Below, piece by piece: positions 7,858-19,172 of a stretch of DNA of 64,000 nucleotides. The position numbers and the translations under genes were made by a program. How positions within the stretch are numbered: position 1 is the first letter of the stretch; every line of letters starts with the position of its first letter. The notes below the pieces were generated by a model that did not search any database, was not told the DNA's origin, and worked only from the letters and a program-made list of their open reading frames with translations. Source of the stretch: an uncultured bacterium. GTDB taxonomy: Bacteria; Verrucomicrobiota; Kiritimatiellia; RFP12; UBA1067. The DNA lies in the NCBI GenBank assembly GCA_902800055.1, contig CADCCW010000003.1, positions 3,376-67,375 on the forward strand. Direction: 5' to 3'.

Positions 7858-9462
7858 ATGAAAACTTCAAAGACCTCTACGCTTGTGTGTATGTGCGCAG
7901 TTGCCGCGCTCGCGGCGGTGGCGCAGGGCGCGGTGAGCGGCTACGTGCAGAACGGCCTCATCGCCCACTGGGACGCAATTGACAACGTTGGCACCGGTGT
8001 CCACGACGCGAGCGCGACGACCTGGAAGGATATAACCGGTCTCCATGCCGACATGGTTTTCCCGAACGGCACTTTGATCGGCGAGAACTACTACGACATG
8101 AAGAAGGACGGCGTTTCGGGCGGCACCGGCGGCTACGTCACCAACATCGCCGACATCGCGACCGCCATCATGAACAAGGCCTGCACCGTCGAGATCGTCT
8201 GCGACTTCCGCTCCCAGGTCGAGGACGGCACGCTGTTCTGCTGCTATGAATCAACAGCATCCAAGCGCATCCTCTGGGTCCGATCGAGCAAAGGTGGTTA
8301 TACCGTGGATGCGAATGGCTGCATTGGCGCGGCCGAGTATTGCTGGAACGGCGGCATTGGCAACAACTTCAAGATTGACAATGGCTGCCTGAACGAGCCT
8401 CGCATTTACGCCATCAGGTGCAATGGCAGCGCTGCCAAGATCTACAGGAACGGCATTGATACGTCAAAGTCGATATCCAGCAGCGGTCTTGCCAGCGTCG
8501 ATGCGTCGAAGGCGTGGTTCTGCATTGGCCGGCGGTATGCGGCGTCGTCGCCAAGTTCTGCCGTCGCGGACATGAAGGTCTATGCCGTGCGCGTCTACAA
8601 TCGCGTCCTTTCGCCAGCCGAGATCATGATCAACGCCAAGACGGACGACAGCCGCTTTGGACTTCATGTTGTTTTCCCCAGTCCTAAGTCGTCGCGGGAC
8701 TACGTGCAGAGCGGTCTGATCGCCCAGTGGGACGGCGTCGAAAACGCCGGGCGCGGAGCTCGCAGGGACAATGTAAAGACATGGAAGGACTTGGTCGGTT
8801 CCAGCGACTTCATCTTCCCGGACGGCGCGAATGTCGGCGCAACCTTCTTCGACATGCTGCATACGAACGGGACGTCCGCCGCCGGCTACGTCACGAACGT
8901 CGCCGCCGCCGCGACCGCCATCGGCATCGACAACAACGCTACGGTCGAGGTTGTCTGCGACTTCCGGTCGCTGGTTGACGACGGTACGCTGCTCTCTTTC
9001 TGCGATGGCAACAAACGTGTGCTTTGGACACGCTCCGCCGACAACAACACCCTGAAGGGTTGTGTGTTTTGCTGCGAATACATGCAGTCTGGTTATGTGC
9101 CTGCGGCGGCGGTAAACCTCGACCCATCGTTTTTCAATGTAGTCCGCACCTATGACTTCGTCTGCTACAGTGACGTCTGCGCCGTCAGCAAGAACGGTAT
9201 CTTCTTCAAAAACTGCAGCAAAGGCGAGGTGACGATCGATGCTGCCGGCGCCACTAACACCTGGCTATCCATCGGCTGCCGCAGGTCAACGACTGCCGTA
9301 GCTTCAAAAATCGCCGACGTCAAGATCCATGCCGTCCGCATCTACAACCGCCAGCTGTCCGACGCAGAACTCGCGGCAAACGCGGAGATTGACTCGCTGC
9401 GTTTCGCCGTGGGGTTGTATGTTGCGCCGAACAGGTCTGGTTCCGTCTATTTCCTGCGCTGA
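7858..9462 (+). CDS. secreted protein with two LamG-like domains
   Basis: A 534-residue exported protein of unknown function. The signal peptide covers residues 1-25. Two homologous halves follow (about 27-265 and 280-525). Each opens with a YVQxGLIAxWDxxxNxG phrase and ends with a strand plus an A(V)RIYNRxLSxAE phrase, the usual signature of LamG/concanavalin A-like jelly-roll domains in PVC and Bacteroidetes secreted proteins. The internal duplication is plain from the sequence. A binding rather than catalytic role is inferred. It is divergent from regulator 2. Confidence 0.75.
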   Translation: MKTSKTSTLVCMCAVAALAAVAQGAVSGYVQNGLIAHWDAIDNVGTGVHDASATTWKDITGLHADMVFPNGTLIGENYYDMKKDGVSGGTGGYVTNIADIATAIMNKACTVEIVCDFRSQVEDGTLFCCYESTASKRILWVRSSKGGYTVDANGCIGAAEYCWNGGIGNNFKIDNGCLNEPRIYAIRCNGSAAKIYRNGIDTSKSISSSGLASVDASKAWFCIGRRYAASSPSSAVADMKVYAVRVYNRVLSPAEIMINAKTDDSRFGLHVVFPSPKSSRDYVQSGLIAQWDGVENAGRGARRDNVKTWKDLVGSSDFIFPDGANVGATFFDMLHTNGTSAAGYVTNVAAAATAIGIDNNATVEVVCDFRSLVDDGTLLSFCDGNKRVLWTRSADNNTLKGCVFCCEYMQSGYVPAAAVNLDPSFFNVVRTYDFVCYSDVCAVSKNGIFFKNCSKGEVTIDAAGATNTWLSIGCRRSTTAVASKIADVKIHAVRIYNRQLSDAELAANAEIDSLRFAVGLYVAPNRSGSVYFLR

Positions 9463-9537
9463 CGCGGTTGACCTGCGAGAGCAATATTCCGGGCTGTTCA
9501 GACAGGGTGAACCCCTTGCGGGGGGCCTGCCGAAAAT

Positions 9538-9545
9538 AGTATAAT
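9538..9545 (+). promoter_or_regulatory. -10 promoter of the esterase/GH28-like gene
   Basis: TATAAT at 9540-9545 (context TAGTATAAT). It leaves a leader of about 35-40 nt before the ATG at 9590, which carries an AAAGGA Shine-Dalgarno at 9575-9580. Just upstream, CCCC-TTGC-GGGG at about 9511-9522 could form a small hairpin, but no T tract follows. Confidence 0.6.
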
Positions 9546-9589
9546 ATCGGTGCCTTATTTCTCGGTTGTGAGTGAAAGGACAACCAGCT

Positions 9590-12370
9590 ATGAATACCTC
9601 TCGCATAAAAGTCATTGCCGCGAAAAAAATGTTTATGTGCGCGGTCGTGTTTACGGCGGCCGTTCTTGCCGTTCCGGCGCTGGCGTCGACCTACCAGGTC
9701 GAGACTGACAAGCCCGAAGGGGTCTACCGTTGCGGCGAGACCGCGACCTTCACCGTGACCGTGCTCGACACGGCGAACCTGCGGAACGGCGACGCGAAGC
9801 AGGAGGCGCGGCTCGACAACTTCGGGACGCAACTCGTCGCGAAGGCGTCGTTCGACATGGCGAAGGGGGCGAAGTTCTCGATTTCGGGAACTCTCGAGCG
9901 CCCGGGCTTCCTGCGGCTGACGCTTCCCGAGACGAAGGGCCACTCCGAGGTCGATGCGTTTGTCTTCAGCGCTGGCTTCGAGCCGGAGAAAATCCACAAG
10001 GGCAGTCCGTCGCCCGCCGACTTCGACGAGTTCTGGGCGGAGGCGCGAAAGAAGCTCGTCCGCGAAGTGCCGCTCGATCCGCGCATGGAGCGCGTGGCCG
10101 AGCGCTCGACCGACGAGTTCGACTTCTACCGCACCTCGTTCGCCACGTTCGGCCGCCGTATCTACGGTTTCCTCTCGGTGCCGAAGGACAAGGCAAAGGC
10201 GCCGTTCCCCGTTCGCATCGGCGTCAACGCCGCCGGCTTCGGCGACTGGTCTAACAATATGCAGGGCAGCCCCGACGCGATCTGCGCGCAGTTCGCCGTC
10301 TACGACTGGCCGATGGACTGGAAGTGGCGGGCGAGCGGGCTGGAGCGCAAGTACGACGCGTTGAACGACGAATGCAACGCGAAGTATTCCTGCGACCGAT
10401 ACTGCGTGGCCGGCATCACGGAGTCGCGCGAGGCGTATTTCTTCTATCCCGTTCTCCTTGGCATCGACCGCGCAGTCGACTGGATCGCGGCGTCTTTCCC
10501 GGTGGACGCGTCCAGCTTTTCCTACCAGGGCACTTCGCAGGGCGGCGGATTTGGCTTCTACCTCTGCGGCCTCAGCCGCCGTTTCACCCGCGCGGCGTTC
10601 TACGTCCCGGCGATCACCGACACCATGGGCTATCTCGCCGGCCGCAGGAGCGGCTGGCCGTATATCGTCGAGGGCAACTCGTCCACGCCGGAGCTCCGCG
10701 CGGCGGCGGAGCGGTGGGCCCCCTACTTTGACGGCGCGAACTTCGCCTCGCGCATCGAGTGTCCGGTCAGGGTTGCCGTCGGATTTTCCGACAGTGTCTG
10801 CCCGCCGTGCGCCGTTTACGCCGCGTACAACGAGATCAAGGTGGCGGACAAGGCCATCGTCCACGGCATCGGCATGACGCACGATTGCTTCAGAAGGTTC
10901 TACGACGAGCTTGGCCGTTGGGCCACGCAGCGCGTCGCGGCGGCGGCCGAGTTGCCGCCGGAGGTCAAGGTTGGAGACGCGGCGCTGCGCGTCGAGGTGG
11001 CGCGCTGCTCGGCGATGCCGGTCAACATCCGCTGGCCCGGCCACCAGCGCGAGCTGGACCAGACGGAAATCTGCTCCTTCGCGCGGTTCGACTTCAGGGG
11101 CGCGGCGGAAGTGCGCGTGACGCCGCGCCGCGCTTTCACGAACGTCGTGGTGCGACCGGTTTCCGCGAAGGTCGCCGTGCGGCGCGAAGGCGACTCAGTG
11201 CGCTTCACCATCACGAAGGCGGGCGCGTATTCGGTCGAGTTCGACGGTCGCCACCGGAACCTTATGCTCTTCGCCGATCCGCCACATGACTGGTCGGATG
11301 TAGACCGCTCCGCGGCGAATGTGCGCTACTTCGGACCCGGTGAGCACGATGCGGGGCTCATCACGCTCAAGACGGGCGAGACGCTTTTCATCGACGAGGG
11401 TGCGGTCGTCTATGGGCGAGTGTTCGCGAAAGACGCGCCGGGGATACGCATCTGCGGAAAGGGCATCCTCGATTCAAGCCGCGTCCTCGCCGTGCCGCGC
11501 GCCATAGACCCAGCGCTTGCTGAGGAACAGCGCCGGAAGGGCTGGGCGATTACCAACGTGAAGCGCTTTGATGCGGTTCGCTTCGAGTTTTGCGACGACG
11601 TGCGAATCGAGGGCATTACGATCCGCGATTCCCCGCTCTACACCATCCGCCCAATCTGCTGCGACAACCTGCTCGTCGACAACGTCAAGATCGTCGGCAA
11701 CTGGCGCTACAACTCGGACGGCATCGACATGCACAACTGCCGCAAGGTGCGCATCCGCGACTCGTTCCTCCGCACCTTCGACGACTCGATCTGCGTGAAG
11801 GGGTTCGACTACGTCCTGCCCGAGTCGGAAATGCTGCACAACGGCGTCATGCACGACGTATTCGAGGACGTCGTCGTCGAGCGCTGCACGATCTGGAACG
11901 ACTGGGGCCGCGCCCTCGAGATCGGCGCGGAGACGCGGGCGCGGGAGATCCGGAACGTGGTCTTCCGCGACTGCGACGTGATTGCGCTGCACGAGGCCCC
12001 CCTGGACGTGCAGAACTGCGATCAGGCCTATGTCCACGACATCGTCTACGAGAACATCCGCATTGAATACGACCCCGACGCGACCTGGACCGTCTATTCC
12101 GCCTCGGCGAAGGACTTCGATCCCAAGAACCGCCGCACTCCGCAGGTCTTTGCCGCGGTCGTCATCTGGTTCATCGCGGAGTACTCCAAGCCCGGTGCAG
12201 AAAACCGCGGGCAGGTGAGCGACATCGTCTTCCGCGACATCGACATCTTTGCGCCGACCATGCCACCCACCCGCATCAAGGACTTTGACGAGAACCACCG
12301 CGTCGAGCGCGTCAGCTTCGAGCGCATCCGGCTCAACGGCAAGGACGTCACGGCGGAGTGCCGGCGGTAA
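9590..12370 (+). CDS. secreted acetyl-esterase / GH28-like fusion
   Basis: A 926-residue exported two-domain protein. The signal peptide ends near residue 33 (ALA). Residues about 60-460 form an alpha/beta hydrolase of the acetyl xylan esterase (AXE1) type: nucleophile motif GTSQGGG, an Asp in GFSDSVCPP and the His in GMTHD complete a plausible triad. Residues about 590-920 form a right-handed beta-helix resembling polygalacturonases, with NSDGID and FDDSICVKG matching two GH28 acidic motifs. The usual GHG loop is absent (EIGAE instead), so activity is uncertain. Deacetylation plus depolymerisation of pectin-like glycans is a reasonable inference. The start at 9590 is preferred over 9572 because of its SD. 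Confidence 0.82.
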   Translation: MNTSRIKVIAAKKMFMCAVVFTAAVLAVPALASTYQVETDKPEGVYRCGETATFTVTVLDTANLRNGDAKQEARLDNFGTQLVAKASFDMAKGAKFSISGTLERPGFLRLTLPETKGHSEVDAFVFSAGFEPEKIHKGSPSPADFDEFWAEARKKLVREVPLDPRMERVAERSTDEFDFYRTSFATFGRRIYGFLSVPKDKAKAPFPVRIGVNAAGFGDWSNNMQGSPDAICAQFAVYDWPMDWKWRASGLERKYDALNDECNAKYSCDRYCVAGITESREAYFFYPVLLGIDRAVDWIAASFPVDASSFSYQGTSQGGGFGFYLCGLSRRFTRAAFYVPAITDTMGYLAGRRSGWPYIVEGNSSTPELRAAAERWAPYFDGANFASRIECPVRVAVGFSDSVCPPCAVYAAYNEIKVADKAIVHGIGMTHDCFRRFYDELGRWATQRVAAAAELPPEVKVGDAALRVEVARCSAMPVNIRWPGHQRELDQTEICSFARFDFRGAAEVRVTPRRAFTNVVVRPVSAKVAVRREGDSVRFTITKAGAYSVEFDGRHRNLMLFADPPHDWSDVDRSAANVRYFGPGEHDAGLITLKTGETLFIDEGAVVYGRVFAKDAPGIRICGKGILDSSRVLAVPRAIDPALAEEQRRKGWAITNVKRFDAVRFEFCDDVRIEGITIRDSPLYTIRPICCDNLLVDNVKIVGNWRYNSDGIDMHNCRKVRIRDSFLRTFDDSICVKGFDYVLPESEMLHNGVMHDVFEDVVVERCTIWNDWGRALEIGAETRAREIRNVVFRDCDVIALHEAPLDVQNCDQAYVHDIVYENIRIEYDPDATWTVYSASAKDFDPKNRRTPQVFAAVVIWFIAEYSKPGAENRGQVSDIVFRDIDIFAPTMPPTRIKDFDENHRVERVSFERIRLNGKDVTAECRR

Positions 12371-12446
12371 CCTGTAATAGTACGCAGAGATGCCGGGCTG
12401 CCCACCCCAAAAGTAGCCGTAGGAGTGCCACTTTAGAGGGGAATTA

Positions 12447-12455
12447 TGATATAAT
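12447..12455 (+). promoter_or_regulatory. extended -10 promoter of the Tat TIM-barrel operon
   Basis: TGATATAAT (-10 at 12450-12455). The predicted leader of about 21 nt carries an AAAAGGAG Shine-Dalgarno at 12465-12472, 10 nt before the ATG at 12483. Confidence 0.7.
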
Positions 12456-12482
12456 ACGCCTATCAAAAGGAGACTGGCTATT

Positions 12483-13424
12483 ATGGCATTGGCAAAATCG
12501 TCTGGTTCTGAGCCGCATGGGGGGATGAATCGCCGCGAATTTATCGTCGGCGCGGTTGCTGGCGCCGCAGCTGGTGCTGCGCCTGCGGCAGCTGCGCCTG
12601 CGCAGGACGGGCGCATCCTCTTCGGCGCGTGCCGCGATTCCGTCGCTGACGTCACGGTGATGCGCGATCTCGGCTACGACTTCTGGGAGTGGAGCGCCGG
12701 CGCGGCGTTCGACCCGTCGAAGGACGACGCGTGGTGGCAGACCCAGAAGGAGGAGATCGCGAAGCGTCCGCTGCCTTTGAGGAGCTGCAACGGCTTCATC
12801 CCCGGTTCGTTCCGGCTCACCGGGCCGAAGGCCGACCACGGCCCCGCGCTCGACTACGCCGAGAAGATCCTCCGCCGCGCGGACGAGATCGGCGTCAAGA
12901 CGGTCGTCTTCGGCTCCGGCGGCGCGCGCAACGTGCCCGGCGACTTCACGCAGGGCAAGCCGCCGGACCTCGAGGCCGGCACGCGCCAGTACGCCGACTT
13001 CTGCCGCGCGCTGGTGAAGCGCGTCGCCGACCTCAAGACCGTGCAGGTGGTGATCGAGCCGCTGCGTCCCAACGAGTCGAACATCCTGAACTACGTCTTC
13101 CAGGGGCTCGCAATCTGCCGCGACGTCGCCTCGCCGCGCCTCGCGCAGCTGGCGGACATTTTCCACATGATGATGGGCGGGGATCCGGCGTCGGCGATCG
13201 TCGAAGCGGGTCCGCTCCTCGCCCACTGCCATGTCGCGGACTACGAGACGCGCCAATTCCCCGGCTTTGACCCTGCCGTGACCGACAGGCTGCGTCCATA
13301 TTTCGCCGCGCTTAAGTCCATCGGCTACACCGGCGGCGTGAGCTGCGAGTGCAGCTGGGGCGACTGGACGAACTTCGCCAGGGACGCCGCCACGGCTTTG
13401 AAAACAATGAAAGGACTCCTCTGA
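12483..13424 (+). CDS. Tat-exported sugar isomerase/epimerase-like TIM barrel
   Basis: A 313-residue protein. The N-terminus has a Tat motif (NRREFIVG at about 15-22) followed by an Ala-rich hydrophobic stretch, so it should be exported folded. The rest is a xylose-isomerase/AP-endonuclease-2-type TIM barrel. Candidate metal ligands are the Glu of VIEPL, the Asp/His of ADIFHMM, the His of AHCHVAD and the Glu of SCECS. Related proteins isomerise or epimerise sugars and inositols, or form keto-sugar lyases; the substrate here is unknown. The stop overlaps the next start by 1 nt (TGATG), tying it to the Gfo/Idh oxidoreductase. An alternative start at 12525 lies just before the Tat motif. Confidence 0.82.
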   Translation: MALAKSSGSEPHGGMNRREFIVGAVAGAAAGAAPAAAAPAQDGRILFGACRDSVADVTVMRDLGYDFWEWSAGAAFDPSKDDAWWQTQKEEIAKRPLPLRSCNGFIPGSFRLTGPKADHGPALDYAEKILRRADEIGVKTVVFGSGGARNVPGDFTQGKPPDLEAGTRQYADFCRALVKRVADLKTVQVVIEPLRPNESNILNYVFQGLAICRDVASPRLAQLADIFHMMMGGDPASAIVEAGPLLAHCHVADYETRQFPGFDPAVTDRLRPYFAALKSIGYTGGVSCECSWGDWTNFARDAATALKTMKGLL

Positions 13425-14845
13425 TGGAAAAGATCGACCGTCGTGAATTCTGCAAGGGCGCCGCGGGCCTCGCGGGCATAATCGCCGCCGGCTACGGGCC
13501 TTCGCTCTACGCCGCGGGCGCGAACGCCAAGGTGCGCGTCGCCTGCGTGGGCTACTCTGACCGCTTCCGCCAGTCGCTCCTGCCCTGCTTCCTGCACCAC
13601 AACCAGGAGCTTGGCTTCGACATGGTGGCCGTGGCCGACCTCTGGAAGAAGCGCCTTTTCGAGGACGCCAAGCCGGGGATCGAGAAGGCGATCGGCCACG
13701 AGGTGGAGGCGTTCGGCAGCGACGTCGCGCTCTACGAGGCGAAGGACAGGCTCGGGCTCGATGCGGTGATCATCTCCACCGCCGACTTCCAGCACGCCCA
13801 GCACGCGGTTCACGCGGTCGAGGCCGGCTGCGACGTCTACTGCGAGAAGCCGATCGCCGAGGACATGTACTCGGCGAACATGCTCCTGGACGCGGTGAAC
13901 TCTAAGCGCGCGCTGGGCGCGATGAAGCCCGGCGCGGTGCTGCAGGTCGGCTCGCAGCGGCGCTCCGGCCGGAAGTACCAGGCCGCGAAGGAATACCTCA
14001 ACTCCGGCAAGTTCGGCGACGTCAGCTACGTGCACCTCACCTGGAACGTCAACCAGCCGCGGCGCTGGCGGCGGGACGAGAAGCTGATCGCCTCGCTCAA
14101 GCAGGAGGACGTGGACTGGAACCTGTGGCTCCTCGACCGCGACCCAAAGTCCTATCCGTTCGATCCGCGCAAGTACCTTGAGTTCCGGCTCTTCTGGCCG
14201 TTCTCGTCCGGCATCCCCGGCCAGTGGATGTGCCACCAGATCGACACCGTGGCGTGGTTCCTCGGCCAGCCGTACCCGAAGACCGCGGTCTCGTCGGGCG
14301 GGCTGTACCAGTGGGTCGACGGCCGCCAGAGCTACGACACCTTCACCACGCTGATGGAATACGGCGAGTCGGGCGTGAAGGGCAAGGGCTTCCAGGTGAT
14401 GTTCCAGTCCCACCAGACCAACTGCGCGGGCGGCTCCAACCCCAACGGCGAGTCGCCGACGGAGAAGTACTTCGGTCCCTCCGGCTGCCTCGACCTCGGG
14501 TCCGGCTGCGTGACCAATGAGGGCGTTGAGGGCGCCAAGCCCGTCAGCGAGCCGCTGCCGGCGCCTCAGGAGCAGGTGGTGACGTCCGCCAACACCGGCG
14601 GCGACGCGCTCACCTCGGCGCACATGCGCAACTGGATGGAGTGCGTGCTGCAGCGCAAGGACCCGGCGGCGCCGGTCGAGGCCGGCTACAGCCACTCGAT
14701 CGCGCTCATCATGTCCAACGCCGCGCTCCGCACCGGCATGCGGGCGACGTTCGACGAGAAGTCGCGCCAGGTGCTCGCCGGCGGCAAGCCGTGGGTCGGC
14801 TACGACTCCACCGCCGGCGGCAACTGGTTCACCAACTTGTTCTGA
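13424..14845 (+). CDS. Tat-exported Gfo/Idh/MocA oxidoreductase
   Basis: A 473-residue NAD(P)-dependent oxidoreductase-family protein. The Tat signal is DRREFCKGAAG at about residues 5-15. A Rossmann domain follows; the conserved Gfo/Idh motif CEKPIAED sits near 143-150, with a C-terminal alpha/beta substrate domain. Exported Gfo/Idh proteins with Tat signals typically hold their cofactor before export, and several family members are non-classical glycosidases. The start at 13424 is fixed by a 1-nt overlap with the isomerase-like gene and by the position of the Tat motif. The pair probably processes an exported sugar or inositol derivative. Confidence 0.87.
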   Translation: MEKIDRREFCKGAAGLAGIIAAGYGPSLYAAGANAKVRVACVGYSDRFRQSLLPCFLHHNQELGFDMVAVADLWKKRLFEDAKPGIEKAIGHEVEAFGSDVALYEAKDRLGLDAVIISTADFQHAQHAVHAVEAGCDVYCEKPIAEDMYSANMLLDAVNSKRALGAMKPGAVLQVGSQRRSGRKYQAAKEYLNSGKFGDVSYVHLTWNVNQPRRWRRDEKLIASLKQEDVDWNLWLLDRDPKSYPFDPRKYLEFRLFWPFSSGIPGQWMCHQIDTVAWFLGQPYPKTAVSSGGLYQWVDGRQSYDTFTTLMEYGESGVKGKGFQVMFQSHQTNCAGGSNPNGESPTEKYFGPSGCLDLGSGCVTNEGVEGAKPVSEPLPAPQEQVVTSANTGGDALTSAHMRNWMECVLQRKDPAAPVEAGYSHSIALIMSNAALRTGMRATFDEKSRQVLAGGKPWVGYDSTAGGNWFTNLF

Positions 14846-14850
14846 AGCCA

Positions 14851-15576
14851 GTGACTATACTTCCGGCGATCGACCTCAAGGGAGGCAGGTGCGTGCGGCT
14901 CAGGCAGGGCCGCGCGGACGACGTGACCGTCTACGGCGACGACCCTGCGGCGCAGGCGCGCGACTGGCGCGAGCAGGGCGGGCGCGAACTGCACGTCGTG
15001 GACCTCGACGGCGCCTTCGCGGGCGAGCCGCGGCACGCCGAGGTCATCGCGAAGGTAATCGAGGCGTTCGGCGGCCCGGTGGAGGTCGGCGGCGGCATCC
15101 GCTCGATGGACTCGCTGCGCGCCGTCCTGGAGGCCGGGGCAGCGCGCGCGATCATCGGGTCGTCGGCGCTCGAGGACCCTGCGTTCCTTTCGGACGCGCT
15201 GGAGCTCTACGGCGACAGGATCGCCGTGGGCATCGACGCGCGCGACGGCTTTGTGCAGACCAGGGGCTGGGTGGAGACGACGAAGGTGAAGGCGACAGAG
15301 CTCGCTGTGGCGGTGGCGAAGGCGGGGGTGAAGTCCATCATCTACACTGACACCGCCACCGACGGCATGCTGGGAGGCCCCAACCTCACCCAGATGGCGG
15401 CCATCTGCGACGCCGCGCCTGGCTGCGCGGTCACGGCCTCGGGCGGGGTGAGCTCGCCCTACGACGTCAAGAACCTCATGGCGCTCGGCCGCGCGAACCT
15501 CGTCGCGGCGATCGTGGGCAAGGCGCTCTACGACGGGCGCACGACACTGAGGGAGCTTAACCTCGCCGGGATCTGA
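14851..15576 (+). CDS. hisA: phosphoribosylformimino-AICAR ribotide isomerase
   Basis: A 241-residue TIM-barrel enzyme that opens the ribose ring of ProFAR to PRFAR in histidine biosynthesis. Motifs: LPAIDLKGGRCVRL at the start (catalytic Asp), VEVGGGIR in the middle, YTDTATDGMLGG with the second catalytic Asp, and SGGVSS in the phosphate site. The GTG at 14851 is the natural start, 5 nt after the previous stop, and puts the conserved AIDL at the expected position. It is separated from hisB by 11 kb, so the pathway is dispersed in this genome. Confidence 0.95.
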   Translation: MTILPAIDLKGGRCVRLRQGRADDVTVYGDDPAAQARDWREQGGRELHVVDLDGAFAGEPRHAEVIAKVIEAFGGPVEVGGGIRSMDSLRAVLEAGAARAIIGSSALEDPAFLSDALELYGDRIAVGIDARDGFVQTRGWVETTKVKATELAVAVAKAGVKSIIYTDTATDGMLGGPNLTQMAAICDAAPGCAVTASGGVSSPYDVKNLMALGRANLVAAIVGKALYDGRTTLRELNLAGI

Positions 15577-15609
15577 GCCCGGCGGACAAGGACGATTCAG
15601 GAGGAAGCG

Positions 15610-16106
15610 ATGAAAAGCGAGAGGAAGGCGGTCTACCCCGGCACGTTCGACCCGATGACGCTCGGGCACTTCGACCTCATCCAGCGCGCGGCCAAGCTCT
15701 ACGACCGGCTGGTCGTGGCGGTGGCGGCGACGAGCAAGAAGCAGGGTGCGCTCTTCGACGCCAGGACGCGCATGGCGATGATCCGCGAGGACGTCCGCCG
15801 CGCCGGGCTCGCGAACGTGGAGGTGAAGCTCCTCGACTGCCTGCTCGTCGACTTCTGCCGCCGCGAGAAGGTGAAGGTGGTGATCCGCGGCGTGCGCGTC
15901 TACAGCGACTTCGAGTACGAGTTCCAGATGGCGCTCACCAACCGGCGGATGGCGCCGGAGATCGAGACGATGTTCATGATGCCGAGCGAGAGCCTCGCCT
16001 ACGTGACCGCCTCCACCGTGCGCGAGATCGCCAGCTACGGCGGCGACACCGCGCCGTTCGTCACCGAAGCCGTGCAGAAGCGCCTGAAGCGCGCCAGCCT
16101 CGGCTG

Positions 16107-16107
<1 letters not shown>
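15610..16107 (+). CDS. coaD: phosphopantetheine adenylyltransferase
   Basis: A 165-residue nucleotidyltransferase transferring AMP from ATP to 4'-phosphopantetheine, the penultimate step of coenzyme A synthesis. The N-terminal YPGTFDPMTLGH carries the family T/HxGH ATP site. The segment MMPSESLAYVTASTVREIA is the conserved C-terminal motif. Length is typical (about 160). A strong SD (AGGAGG) precedes the ATG. The stop overlaps the recD2 start by 1 nt. Confidence 0.96.
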
Positions 16108-18292
<2,185 letters not shown>

Positions 18293-18296
<4 letters not shown>

Positions 18297-19153
18297 TCCT
18301 CGCTCCGCTGAGAGGCGTAACATTGAGGTGCTTCCGCGAGGTCTTCGCGGACGCCATCCGCGAGGCCGGCTTCACCGAGGCGGTGACGCCGTTCGTCTCC
18401 GCCATGCCCGGCGTCGACCCGCTCGCCGGCCGCGAGCTCGCCGGCGGTGCCGCGGAGGGCGCGATTGTGGTGACGCCGCAGTTCATCGGCAAGGACCCGG
18501 AGTCGCTCCGCCGCTGCCTCCGGCGCGTGCGCGAGGCTGGCTTCGCCACCGCCGACCTCAACTGCGGCTGCCCGTTCCCGATGGTGCGCCGCAAAGGGCG
18601 CGGCAGCGGCATCCTGCGCACGCCCGACGTCCTGCGGCGGATGCTGGAGGTCGGCTGCGAGGAGATGGGCGAAGGTCGGTTCTCGGTCAAGGCGCGGCTC
18701 GGCGTCGACGCGCCGGATGAGCTGGAGCGGCTCATGCCGATCCTCAACGAGTTCCCGCTCCGTCGTCTCGCGGTGCACGCGCGCACGGCGCGGCAGATGT
18801 ACGCGGGCGAGTGCGACTGGGCAGCGTTCGAGCTGGTGGCGTCCGCGGCGAAGATGCCCGTCGTCGCCAACGGCGACCTGCCGGTCGCACCGGTCGACGT
18901 CATCGGGCGCGAGGCGATGGTCGGGCGCGCGTTCATCCGCTCGCTCGGGGAGCGTGAGGACGCCGGCGAGTTGCTCGCGCGCTATGCGGAGGCTTCGCGG
19001 CGCGAGCTTTCCGGTGACCGCGCGGTCCTCGGACGGCTCAAGGAGCTCGTCGCCTACTGGCGTCCGCTCCCGGCCTGGTCGCGCCGCTGGAACGCAATCA
19101 AGATCTGCCGCTTGCTGGAAGAATTTCTCTCCGTTGCCATTGGCGCGCCGTAA
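18293..19153 (+). CDS. dus: tRNA-dihydrouridine synthase
   Basis: A 286-residue flavoenzyme reducing uridine to dihydrouridine in tRNA. The N-terminus APLRGVTLRCFR is the FMN-binding start of the TIM barrel. NCGCPFPMVRRKGRGSGI contains the catalytic Cys loop of the Dus family, and VHARTARQMY and VVANGDL are FMN/phosphate motifs. It is slightly shorter than typical Dus proteins (about 310-330), mainly at the C-terminal helical domain. Start 18293 overlaps the recD2 stop by 4 nt. Confidence 0.9.
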
Positions 19154-19155
19154 TA

Positions 19156-19164
19156 TGGTATAAT
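19156..19164 (+). promoter_or_regulatory. extended -10 promoter of the beta-helix gene
   Basis: TGGTATAAT with 8 bases to the ATG at 19173. A second ATG at 19191 has a weak GAGG 7 nt upstream, so both a leaderless and a leadered start are possible here. Confidence 0.7.
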
Positions 19165-19172
19165 TCGCGGTA

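Noticed and set aside
9505-9530. CCCC-TTGC-GGGG hairpin as a terminator for the 7858 gene
   Set aside because: Four-base stem and no T tract; too weak to list as a feature.
9320-11044. A 574-codon minus-strand frame under the esterase domain
   Set aside because: Shadow of the GC-rich plus-strand gene; no recognisable protein.
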